Assembly (NCBI GenBank): GCA_013397115.1
Contig: VWZW01006247.1
Location: forward strand, 496,001-560,000
DNA from: Edolisoma coerulescens
Lineage: Eukaryota; Chordata; Aves; Passeriformes; Campephagidae
Direction of reading: 5' to 3'
Length of the DNA: 64,000 bases
Shown: in pieces, positions 12,301 to 25,000 of the stretch
Numbering within the stretch: position 1 is the first letter of the stretch
Layout: every line of letters starts with the position of its first letter
Translations under genes and position numbers: made by a program
Notes under the pieces: generated by a model
Seen by the model: only the letters and a program-made list of their open reading frames with translations
What the model was told of the DNA's origin: nothing
Databases searched by the model: none

Positions 12301-15231
12301 CTGAAGCTTAAGATCCACCATAAACCTCTAATGTTTACCTGTTTATGACTCCCCTTCAAGTCATTCATTTGATTATGTGCTGTGTGTCCCAAGAAGGAAG
12401 CACAAGAGCTTTCCCACAGGGAAACGTGACTGAAACTCAATCTTCTGAAAGGTTGCAAGTTGTGCACTCAGGAGCTCTTTTTAAAAAAAGGAATAACTCA
12501 ACTTTTGTGCCCCATGCAGAACTGGTATTTGCCAGGCTATTTCTCCCTGCCATTCAAAGAAGCTCTTAGCTCTTCAGACATCAATTTCTTAACTCAGCAT
12601 TGGTCTGTAAGCTTTTGCTGTTGCATCCTACAAAGCTCCCTCCTTTTCCAATCAGTCAACTTATGAAGGTACTGTTGCAGTAGTGTTTCCCAGCACTATT
12701 CTTCCAACTGAGACATGTGCTCCCAGCTGCAGCTTCAGGCACTCCAGCTCATGAGCCAGGGAACTGGGTCATAAAGATGTCCCGCGTCTCCTCTGACTAG
12801 AGCTGATGCCACCTTGGTTCTTTTCCTACTGTTTCTGAGCTTCTTATTGCCTCTCCCAAATCACAGACCTGGATTGTTCTCTAGTTTGGACTGGACCATA
12901 GATATCTGCTTTAATGAAGGCAACCTGCTATGTCTACATAAATTTGAATTCTATCTACAGCTGTATAGATACATAAAGACGTAGAGACACCTTTATATAT
13001 TGTCCTGTTTTATTTGCTGATTTGTCCTCTTTTCCCCTCTACTTGAAGGGGACGGATTTTTTTTCTTATAACTGCCTCTTCTGACTGTGTTCATTTTTGT
13101 GCTGAGGTGAGCTTTTACAAACACTACAAACACTACTATTGGATTTAGACTCATACCTTCAACCTGCCAATCATTTACCACAGCTTCACAGAGTGTGCTC
13201 ACTTCAGCCTTTACAGAGCCTCTCTGAAAATAGATCCATTTAATATTACGTTTATACCCTTCTTCCACATTTCCTTTTGTGACTGCAGCGTGTCCAAATG
13301 ACTGTGTCCTACTGAACAGTCTCCCCAATAAAACCAACAGATTCATTGCTCCAATACTGGAAAGAATTTTCAAAATCTGTCTGTATTTATTAGTCAACCT
13401 AAGTGTAACACTTTGGGTTCCTTAAGACAGAAAAGTCTGTATGTATGTTCACAGGGCTGCTTCAGAATATTCTAAATGCCTGAAGTCCAGGAATTTACCT
13501 TGCATAGTACAGCAAGCCCAGATCATGAAATAAAGCAACACCATAGCTTCAGACTGCTTTACAGATCTATCAGTTTATGGTTGAGACCCAACTCACATTC
13601 ACCCGTTTTCTGAGATCCAATCTACACATCCAGCCTTCTGAAAAATTCTAAGCCATCTCTTGTGAATAGCAGCTAACATGCATCTGCTTCAGGACTCATG
13701 GAATGTAACTGCATTGTGTTAATACCACCTACTCCTAAACACCTGAAAAATGAATTAAGCTTCCACCTTAGAAAAGAAAATCCTTAAGAACTGCTAACTC
13801 TAATCCTAAACTCATCAAGGATGTAAAAATACTACTCACCTCTTCACTCAACTGTCAATTTGCACAGAAGACATTTTCCACTCTCAGCTGCAGAAAGATG
13901 GCACAGTTGCAAAAAGTCAAAGCACAATGATAAAAGGAGACTTGAATTTGAGTCCACACACACAGCTACTGCAGTAGAAGACACAGCAGTTTTCTTGCTG
14001 GTGTATTTGTCTTTATTCTGCTTTACATGCTTCAAAAAAGAAAATGTTCCAAAAAACACACAGCTCTTTTCTTATACATATTCATTTAATTCCCCGTGAC
14101 TGACAAAACATCCTCGTAATTGAAACACAGGCACTAATTGGCCAAGATCCTTGGCCATCTCAGAAGAGAGAAAAGATAACAAAGTATTCTTTCACTTGCC
14201 TCTGGAAAATACTTTTTCCTGAATAGATAACTCATGTTGATGCATAATGCAGAAAATTCATGTTCTCACTATCAGAGCTTCTCTTTCCTGATGTTTCTCT
14301 GGACAATCCAGACAGTACCCTTCAATGACCCTGAATTCCCTTTACAAAAGTATTTGTGATGGCCATGCAGGAGCCTTAGGAACATGTGGAGACACAAGCG
14401 TGAAGAAGGAGGAGTTGGTGGCCCAGTGTCTCCATCCAGCTGGGAATGTGATGTGCACAATCTTTCCCCAGTGCAGGGCTCCACAAGAAAATGCTCATGC
14501 CAGGAAGAAATAGCTACTGCAGATCCAGACTATGTTTTCAGTAACTTTGATCTTACAACTTTGGTCAGATCACAGACAGAAACATGATACTCAACTTCAA
14601 ACAGCTTCAAGCACAAAGATGGCCTGAGTATCTGTAATTTACTGGCCCACTTCCACCTCCCTCTCAATATCAGCTGACTCAATAAAACCTATCACCTCTC
14701 CTTAGAAAAGGGAATATTGAGCTGAACAGACTTCACCTGCTTCCCAGAAGAGGCTTATTTTTGAAGTCTCATGGCAGCCTAGTAGCTGAATGCTATGAAA
14801 CACTGGAAGAGTCATTTATACCAGATAGGAACCTGTAAGAGGAAGTCGTAAGACCACAACTTCCCAGCCATGAGGTTCAGTTCGTTCTTAACACCTCCTA
14901 TACTTAGCTTCTCTTTTTGCCAAGTACCAAGCTTCCACTAATTTCTGTCAACTTGTCAGAGGAAGTTTATTGCACTCTGCACCTGGTTGGAAAGACTCCG
15001 TTTCCCCATCGGGCCTGGCAAGCACAACCAGAAAAGAAAACAACCATGGCTGTGTCATCTTCTACAGCATGGAGGCAAACCTGCCAACCTGGAGTCTCAT
15101 CCAAAGGCAGTAGAGGTTTTTCAATGGATGGATAATTCAACTAGCTTCCTTCCATTGAACTGTAACCTAATGCTTTCCCTAGATACCATGTAATTGTCCT
15201 TTTGTATTTAAATAGGGGAGACGAGAATAAG

Positions 15232-16085
15232 AGGATCTCAGAATAGTTTGGGTTGGGAGGGACCCCAAAGATCATCCAGTTCCAACCAGCCTGCTATGGG
15301 CAGGGACACCTTCCTCTGGACCAGGTTGTTCAGGGCCCCATCCAACCTGGCCTTGAACACTGCCAGGGATGGAGCATCCACAGCTTCTCTGGGCAACCTG
15401 TTGCTCTGCCTCACCACCTTCACACTAAAGAATTTCTTCCTAATATCCAATCTAAACCTACTCTCTTTCCGTTTAAAGCCATCACTCCTTGGCCTATCAC
15501 TACATGCCCTTGTAAAAAGTCCCTCTCCAGCTCACTTGTAGCCCTCTTTGGGTATTAGAAGGTGCTATAAAGTTTCCTTCTCAGAACCTTCTGTTGTGCA
15601 GGCTGAACACCCCAGCTCTCTCAGCCTGTCTTCACAGGATAGGTGCTCCAGCCCTCTAATCTGCTTGGTGGCCTTCCCCTGCACTCATTCCAACAGGGCG
15701 ACGTCCTTCCAGTTCTGGGGACCCCAGAGCTGGATGCAGCACTCCAAGCAGTCTTATTAGGGCAGAGGGCCCCAGTACAGACCCCTGAGGAATACCATTT
15801 GTTCCTTGAAGTCCATTGGGATTCTGAGGTATTGACCACTACCCTTTGGATGCAACAGTCCAAACAATTCCTTATCCACTGAACAGTCCACCCATCAAAT
15901 CCATGTCTCAGCAATTTAGAGAGAAGGATGTCGTGAGGGACCTTGTCAAAGGCTTTACAGAAGTCCAGATAAATGATGCTTGCACCCTTCCACTGATGGA
16001 GTCACTCCATCACAGAAGGCTACTGGGTTGGTCAGGCAGGACTTGCCCTTGGTGAAGCTGTGCTGGCTGTGTTGAATCACACAAG
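15232..16085 (-). mobile_element. CR1 retrotransposon, minus strand, 5'-truncated with internal deletion
   Basis: Read on the minus strand, the right part encodes reverse-transcriptase segments: FTKGKSCLTN, KAFDKVPHDILLSKLLRHGF, then GFDGWTVQWIRNCLD and IPQGSVLGP near 15795-15770. Directly after GSVLGP the sequence jumps, near 15745-15770, to the element's distal part (TGCATCCAGCTCTGGGG and following). It continues through a RKKFFSVKVVRQSNRLPREA-type segment to the 3' end, where GGTCCCTCCCAACCC is found. The deletion removes the catalytic FADD region. Frameshifts are present. The short open frames on both strands here are remnants of this element and not host genes. Confidence 0.92.
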
Positions 16086-18444
16086 AGTGTCCTGCCCCAT
16101 TAATGATTTGCCACAGAGTTCCCAAACTGGCAGGGCTTTCCCAGGGTCACACTATTTTCTGCCCAGATCTTCATTTGTGGTGTCCCTAATACCCAACTTA
16201 TTTTTTCAGCTTTCATTCTACCATCTCAAGAAAAGTTTAAAGATACACTCTGAACAACTGGTTGTTATTTTAGGAGGCACAGTTGTTATTTAAGCAGTGA
16301 GGAACTGATCCCTCCTTTGAGCAGACATTGAGCTCTCACTGACTGAAACACACTTCTGACTTGTTTGCTTGTTTGCCTCCAGTAATCTACCTTACACTCT
16401 TACTGCAACATTATATCATTCTAACAAATTAATTATATTTGCATGACATGGTTTTACTAGATTTTGAATTTCATATAAACATTTCATACACACATGCATA
16501 CAGAGGCCCAAATTAATTCACGAATTTCAGGCACTTAACAAAGGTACCTTACGAGCTTCATTTCCACACAGGCTCCCATTTGTAGTTACTAGAGCCTGTG
16601 AAGGTAGCTAGAGATGGGCACATTCTGAAGACAAAAGTGGAGTTTGATCATTCCTGATGCTATCTTCCCTGCATCTTTCCAGTACCTACTTAGAGGTGCT
16701 TAAAGCATTACATAGCTTAAAGCATACAACACTGATTTATTCACCTTGATGAAATACTTGAGGTTACATAGGGTAATTTCAGGTCTTATCGAACAAGATT
16801 TTCTTCTTTATCTTGTTTTCCTTCTGGGCAACAATAGGCACCTCATGCCTCTGGGCAAAATTCCAGTTGAACAAAGATGCCAGTTCTCAGCTCTGTGTTG
16901 GGAACTGTCTTGTGTTAAGAGTAGAAAAGAATTCCTCAGTTTAAAGTTAAATGGTTTGATACTGCTCATGTTGGACAACAAAAATAACCCTTTTCAAAAA
17001 CCCCAAACCTTAAATTCTTTTTAAACCACCTTTAAAATCTGCTCGACAAACAGAGCATCAGGTGACGCATAGCAAATAGAACCAGAGAGGCATTATATGT
17101 TGTCTTGTCCATGTTTACGTAAGATGCTTAAGAGCTGTCATTTTTGTGCCTGAATTGTGCTTCTACTATTGGCAGTCCTGGAGACACACACTCTGGTCAG
17201 CTGTCCATTCCTTTTTAGATGTACACAAACCTGCAGCATACCAGGACTGCTATGACAATCACTAGGTATTAAGCAATACACTGTTGGTAGAATGAGTAAG
17301 AATGTAAGTTTTCATCTCCTGCTAAAACAATCTAAGTATCATTCCATAATATTACTAGTCTTGACACATGCAACAACAAACCCATCACATTACACAAAGA
17401 CCAAACAGCACTATATGCACAACAGTTCATAGCAATGCCAAGGTGTTCAAAGTGTTTAACATTTTCAAGTGTGCTTGTTTTGCATAGGCTTGTACTAACT
17501 TAGAAGCTAGATTACACTGCAGCTAAGTAACTTGCTTCACTTTATCTTCACTGTCTCTGAGAGTTCCCACAGCTGTAAAGATATGCAAAGTTAACTTAAA
17601 TATTACATATGCAAAGTGAACTTTTAAATGAATGTGCCTCAGCCAAGGCAGTGTTGCATGTGTGGCACACAGATAAAAGTTCTAGCAGTGCACATCTGTG
17701 CCTGAAAAGAAATGGAGGGTGACTTTTCCCATCCCATGCTGATAGTAGTTTTCTTGGGTATTTCTTACGTCTAAGTCACTCTTCTGAGTCACCTGCACTT
17801 AGACACCCTGGCAGCACAGTACAAGATGCAAAGTTTTGCACTGCATCCACAACATTGACAGATCTTCCTGCCTTCTCCTGCTGAGTTTACAATGACCAGT
17901 ATATAAAAGAATAAGGAGCATCTTACACACGGAAGCAGCCCCCATTCAGCAGCCTTCCCTCACATTTCCCCTGGTAGAGCCACGGCATGTAAAAAGTTCC
18001 AAGAGTCTGGCTAAGAGCAGACTGGACATCAGAGGATGCTGAAAAAAAGTGAAGCTCTTCTACAGAGCTGCATGAAGGCTCAGCAGTCAAAAAGCAGGGG
18101 ACATTAGAGATCCACTCCAACTTTCATCCTGGGAGTACTAAAACTAAAATATCAACTAGACTGCAGTAGTTCTCCCAAAGCAATTCTAAAAGGCACTGAG
18201 ACTGATAGATAACAAAAAGAATAAAAATTTTCAATTCCCCTGAAGTTGCCAGATAGAGCTTAAAGACTAACTAGCAAAAAAAAATAAAAGAATGCAAAAG
18301 TATGCACACAGGATGATAAATGTAGCTGGAACCAGAGGATAAACAGAAAATTAGGAATATAGTGGGGGTTTTGGCAAGTTATGTAACAAGAAGAAACATG
18401 CATGCCCAAAGAAAAGTTCAAGGAATGGTCATATCGGGGCACTC

Positions 18445-18461
18445 AGTAAGTAAGTAAGTAC
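18445..18461. repeat. Short (GTAA)n microsatellite
   Basis: The sequence AGTAAGTAAGTAAGTAC is about four tetranucleotide units. Each GTAAGT resembles a 5' splice site, but the base before each GT is A and no exon context is seen, so no splice function is claimed. Confidence 0.8.
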
Positions 18462-18984
18462 AACCACCAGAGGCCCCTTTAGATGACCCGCCAGGACCAC
18501 AAAAGGACTTCAAGTAGGAGGCAGATGAATGCAAATTAGTTCTAGGGAAAGTGATGTTTATGCATTAGTTAGGAGGTACATTGTAATGAATGTGTATAAT
18601 CATGATGGAATAAATGCCCTGTTGTAAAGTTTCACAACACACATTCGATTAGAGGAAATATCCTCTGAAAGTGTCCAGCACTGTAATAAAGAATGCCTGC
18701 TTTCTAATATTTCAAATTGTATTAGAAAGTTTATTTTCTGGCTGATTTCGGTGTCACTACAACAAGGAAGTGAAGCAAGCAGAAGCAAGAAAAGGACCTT
18801 CCTAAGTCAGTGCCAAGGTGGCTACATGGATGGGGTTGTTGAGCAGCTGTGCTGCCTCATGAAGCAATATGCAAACTGATGCAAGTTTTGTAATGAGCTG
18901 TGCTAGCCCTAAGAGAGGCACAAGGGGCAAATAGTGCAGTGAACTAACAGAGGACTGATGAAACCTCTGCTTTATTACTAGGTT

Positions 18985-19062
18985 TGCCATGATCTGCAAT
19001 ATGACCTTGGACATGTCACTCCACATCTCTGTGCCTCTGACTGCCATCTGGCTGATTAGACT
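18985..19062 (+). mobile_element. MIR-like (CORE-SINE) relic
   Basis: The core ATGACCTTGGACATGTCACT, followed by CCACATCTCTGTGCCTCTGA, closely follows the MIR core consensus (TGACCTTGGGCAAGTCACTT, then CTCTCTG-type sequence). Divergence is high, as expected for an insertion that predates birds. The boundaries are approximate. Confidence 0.65.
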
Positions 19063-22000
19063 AAACTATTTGGTGTGAGGGCTGCATGTAATTATAGATT
19101 GGGCTGGCAGGTAGCACAGTTACCTATACTGACAAAAGTCATCAGGCAAAACTGAAATAGAAAGAGCAACTGCATCCAGTCACTTGCAGAAATTGCCAAA
19201 TTGAGGTGCAGTCAAAAAAGCTGCACAACTAGGCAGCTCTTACCCCCAGTCTCATTTGCTCAGTCATCTGTGTCACATGGATTCCCAAGTTTACCAAAAT
19301 ACTACTTTCAGGGTGCCTGAAGGTGCATCTCTAAGGCAGATACAAGCATTTGTATTTAACAGCATATTCAATAAGCTTCTCTGTACAGCACTTAAGAGTG
19401 AGTAATTAAAGGAAATATTTCTGCAGTGGAGTTTCTCATTAGCAACCTAATAAGCCTTCTGAAAATAATTAACATTCCTTTCTATAAAGGGAACAGATGA
19501 CCCATTACATCCATTAGACAAGCAAAACAAATGCTTAAGGTAAGGAAGATTTGTTCAGGAAGACAGCAAGAAAGCATCCAGCAGCAGTACAAGTGAAAAA
19601 GAAGATAAGGCACAAATGCCTGTGAACCATGACGACTGGACAATGCAAGTGTGTACTCCACTAGTATATGCATAACTGCCTGATGTGTGCATGCAGCATT
19701 CACATTGAGCATTTTCTTTCGCCTGCCTCTAGGACCCACTGGTAATCTCGTCACTGAGATGCTGAAAAATTCCACCTCCAACTTCTTTTGAAAGCCAGAA
19801 TTAATCAACCATTCACAGTCAGAAAGAGCTCTCTCCACATGCAAAAATTCCCCAAGGGTCATGTATTTTTGACTATTGAAACACTCTCAAAATGCCCATT
19901 AAAATAAAGCATGATTTAATGTCAGATACAGGGACAAGTGAGTTGATGGCTATGAACTGCATGAAGTACAGCTGTCAAGTCTGACACGGTGGTGCTTGAT
20001 CATTTAGCGTGCCCCAAAAGAGTTACGCATGTTTCCTGACCAGTGCATGTTTGAAATCAGGGTGGCTGCAGAATCACAGGCACCAGTGTTGTGGGATGTG
20101 TGTGTATATACAGATGACAGAAAGCAGAGGACAGAGGTCAATATATCACTGCCTGGTGCAGCAAGAACTGTGGTATCAATATAGTTTGATGCACTGTTCC
20201 AGTGCAGAACAACAGATAAAGGAGAAATAAGCATCCACGTATTCAGGTAACATAGCAAACATTTCATGAACACGCAGCTGCATTATCAGCCAGTTCCATG
20301 TTTGATACATACTTACATTTCCCTGGCAGGAAAGCTGAACACTCATAGCTTTCAAGTGTGATTGCAGTGAGGGCAAAGCTCAGCCGCACAAAAGCTTCCA
20401 TAGCTACATCACTATGGAAACCACAAATCCATTGCCTGCTCTGTTTGTCTACTTCTTTCACTGATTAAAAACAAACAAAGAAAAGGTATGGTTCCAGTTT
20501 GTCACCTCTTCACTTTGGTCAAGACCATAGGATAACAAACACATTTTACCTTCTTCAGAAGCAACCCTTTCTTCCTTGACACTCTCTTTGTGAATCCTAC
20601 CCAACCTCTCAACCCTGCTGAACAGTCATCCCCCGTCAGCATGCTTCCACCACTTTTTTTAGTCAGGACTCTTCAAAGGCAGTCTGGGATTTTATCTTAG
20701 CCTCCACAGTTTCCCTCAGCTTCTGGACTAGGGCAACTCCAAAGGTGACTCACTCTAGGGCATATCCAGCTGGCTGACATAATGAGAAGCTGAAAACTGT
20801 TCTGAACACAAGCTACAGTGTCTTGTTTTGACTGAAGTAACATTCCCTTCCTTTCCAAGAAGCTCTTTAAGAACATTTGAAATTCTCTCAAAATGGAGTA
20901 GGGCACATTACAAGAGAGCTGTAAATGCAAAGGTTGAACTTTTGCTTTAAGACCATCATTTCTACAGCCGTTGCTAGTTACAGGTAGCTTTTCCAGCACT
21001 AAAAATCAGAATACCTCTCAGCAAAAGCCTAACAGCCAAGAGCAACTCTGAGAGATGTAGAAGGAAAACAGGGGAAAGTGCTCACAAATCTGCAATATGG
21101 CATGCACAGTGCAGCCTGGGTATGTGAAATGGCTGAAGGAATCTTCATACTAACCAGTGGGAAGAAAAAACCAAAAATATAGTTAAAACCCCTCTGCATC
21201 TAAGTGTGTGCATTTTATGCTGAAGAATAGCCTCTGAACAAACCTTCAGCAACACCTTCTCTCAGAGTGGGCACCTCTTACCTGAGCCCACAGCAGTTCA
21301 TGGAAGAGTTGGAGGAGAATTGAGTCTCTGCAGCTCTGTAAGTGTTCAGTGCCTCTCAAATTCAACTGCCAGCTGACAACCATTACATAGACCAATGCCT
21401 ACTAGTAAATGAGTTGAGAAAAACTATGTGTTACAGATGTTCCCAAGAAGCCATTTAAATACACTCATCTCCACTAAAGCACTCTGCATGGACAGAAAAA
21501 TCCTGCCTGTGCTCAGGGAACTTTTAGCAGAGGATACTTTGGCTTCTCAGCAAGACAGAGCTAGGAACGAACTGAGATAGTCTTAAGTTCTCTTACAACA
21601 ATCAAAGCAATGTTACACAAAAGATGTGGCTTTCCCACTCCCTTTTGCAAACTGAGCCAGAGCAGCCAGGGCTTCCATCTTGCTCCTAACTCATTGCCCT
21701 CACCTCAGAGACAATTCCAGGCTGGAATAACCAGATGTGTCCTAAGTTCATTGGTGTTACAAGTATTCCTACCAACAGCCCACAGGATGATAAGAGGTTA
21801 CTTCTGTGCCTTCAAGGATGTCACAACAATGCCCAAGCCAGTTTAATGAAGGACAAGCTCACAGTGGTGATCACAGTCTGCGGGGTCTTGTCCCTGTGGC
21901 TTTGAAAGCAGATGTGTCTGCATCTCCAGCAGACAGCACACTGAACAGCCTGAGTGGATGGAACCTACAGGAGGCATTGGAGGAATGAGTAATTCATAGT

Positions 22001-25000
22001 CTTGTTCCGCTGCCAATGGACCTATGTTTTCTTGTGCCCATACGACGCTCAGTTTTTGTTTTAACAGTAATAGGAGACTTCTGCACTTCATTTGATGGTT
22101 CTTGAGGACAGGCAAGAAGCAGCATTTGCTCTACTCACAGCAATAGTACCATACACCAAAGCACTTGCCAGATACAGCTTTCTTCAGAAATATTCATGGC
22201 TGCATCACTGACATAACGGCCGGACTCATACAAAGCTCAGTCCATCACCAGCTGCCTTCTCAGGAAGCTGCTGACGCTTGCTTTGTCATAACATTGCAGC
22301 ACTAGTCTGGACTTTGCCACTCAATAGATGACATTTGTTGACCAACCGAAGCCCTGTAATCAGCTACACAATGGGCAACAAAATCACAGCTGGAGCTCTA
22401 GGCAGGAGCTGACCCTGCTTATCCACACTGTTAGCACTGCCGCAATTAAGTCTACTGCTTTCCTTCAGCAGCTGACTGGGTCTGTTCCTCAGTCTCAGAG
22501 AGTATCAGGGGTCTCTGAGCAAGAATACCCGGAGGAGTGGGACAACAGAATAGCCCAACACAGGATATCTTAGGCACTACAACTAGGAGAGGGTAATGAG
22601 ACACCTAAAACAGGACAGACTGAGGGATGACGGTGCTACATGTATCTGAAGTTTATACATGCAGCATCTACATACTCAAAGTGGGTTCCCAGCTAGAAAT
22701 AAAGTACTGCGCACAACCTACCCATGAAAGCTGATCCACAATAGGGAAAACAGTACTGTAGCCTGAACCACGCCACATACTACAGACACAAAGAGCATGT
22801 CAAAAGTGCTGCAGGGTCTGTAAATTGTTCTAGTCCCAGAATATCCACCCCACTGACCAGAATCAATATAAAGTTTTGCTCTGGGATATAAATCACCCTT
22901 CCAAATTGATAGCGTTTTACATGCACTCTGTGGGAGTGTAACTGATTGCCACAGCATACAGGAGAGTGGCAAGACCAGGCTAAAAAGATTAGTACATTAA
23001 CACACTGGTGAATCAGGTGCAGAGACTGCACTACTTGTTAGGGCCAGGAATAGATTGCTCATCATCCAACTCACACCTGTGCTTTCACAGGAGCGAGCAA
23101 CCCTCTGCTCTTTACCTACTGCTCTGGTTTAGCTCAGAGATACTACTCCACTGTCCTGATTGTTTTAACTGCCTGAGGCTATCAGAGTGTGAGGTTTTAA
23201 AGAGACAATAACACTGAAAAGTTTGGCTGTATAGATTACAAGCAATCAGAATGATGTGACTCAGAGCAGACAGAAATCAAGGCTGATGTGTGCAAACGGC
23301 GATCTTACGCCTCCAGAAAACAACTTGAGGTTTAAGCTGATGGAAATAACTTTGCAGTCTACATATTTAAATTTCAAAGGTCCCACCTACAACGCAGTCA
23401 GCTCTGTACTCAGAGAACTGCTCTGTTTTTCTGGTCTACAAGTGCAGTCCCACCAGTTTTACCCTCCAGACCTTACCTTTTCCGGGGAGGGATCCTGGAG
23501 CTCTCCCACTTTTTGGCCAGCTCCTAGTTCACAGCATCCACAGGTAGACTAGGTTGCCTCCAGCAAGTCCAAGCCGTTTCAGATGCCAGTTGTTTTCAGC
23601 CCAGGTGCGTGTGACCAACAGCTAATACAGCAACCAGACAGCCTTCCTAAACCAAAGAAGTACAGTTTAATCTTAATACAGAATACAAGAGAGGCTTTAA
23701 ACACTGAACAAGCTATGTGTATGGATAGCTTAGCTCCAGTACATTGGGCCCTGGAAGACCTGACTTCTTCAGAGCCCCCACACGGCACCTGCACCTGCCC
23801 CTTGCCCAGGGCGGCACCCTGACAGCTGCCGCTCCTTGGGTGAGGCTGAGCCTTTCTGCTCTCCACTGTCCTTCTGGATCTCAGCCACAGGAAACACACG
23901 GAGCAACTTCACTGGAGTCAGTGACCAAAAGCTCAGTGCTACCATCTCAGCCAAGGTCTCAGTCAACCCTTGGAGGGTCTGCCAGAAATTGCTTTACCTC
24001 TATTTTCCCTGTCAATGTCTCCATTTTTTAAGTAAGCTTCACTGCTGACACCTTTCCACCCCCATCCCATCTCTCCTAACAGTGCCTCCTTATCTTCCCC
24101 AATCTCCTCTCGTCCTCACTTCTCCAATCATCACACTTTTCTTCTCTCTTCCCCATTCCAGGACAGAGTGTGGACTTCATGTAAGCAGACCCTTGCCACT
24201 GCCACCCACTCAGCACCCCAACCTGTTCCTGGGGGCATGGGCACTAACTCTTGTCCCCACTCCAGCGATCCAACTGCCTTTCACCTCCATGTTGGGCTCA
24301 GGCAGCACAGCTGCATGATCCAAGCAAGTGGAACCCATGAGCTGGGGCTCCCCTTCTCTTCAAATGTTGACATTTAGGATGCCACATTCCTGATCTTCAC
24401 AGAAGTCATGCCTCGAGGTGACAGCTTCAACACACGAGTATCCAACACCTTACTTACATCAGCCTCGTAGATCTTACAATCCAAGGGCTTGTCTATACAT
24501 AGCATTTTTCTGGATTAATTGCATATGAAGAAGTTAAAGCAAGGACATTTATGTGTCAGACTGTGTAACAAATGAGTTCTTCATGTTATCCTAACGAATC
24601 TCAGCATTTCTGAGCACCAAAATCCAAGAGAAATTTAAGAGACATGTTTTCCTTAATAAACAAAACAAAACAAAAAACAAACCTACACTGTTTTTATTTG
24701 GATGACACTGAACTACAAAACCACTCCAATTAAAAATGCAGATTAAGTAACTAATTCTCCCCCAAAAAAATCTTCCCAACAAGATTAATGTAGCAATGAA
24801 CAGCATAAACCTACTAATTAAATCAATGTAATATGGGTATTATTGAGACACATCTAGCACCTTCTGCCTATGCACTGAAGCTTGCATCTACTTTGGAGTC
24901 TCTCTTATCATGAGAAATAGTTGCTATTTTACTAGCTACATATTTGTATATCAGACTGGGAAAGAACTTGTTTGTTTTCTAGCTTTGGTATAAGTTTTTG

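Noticed and set aside
15238..16055. Short open frames around 15.2-16.0 kb as host genes
   Set aside because: Their recognisable parts are CR1 ORF2 fragments (reverse transcriptase and C-terminal segment) or antisense shadows of them.
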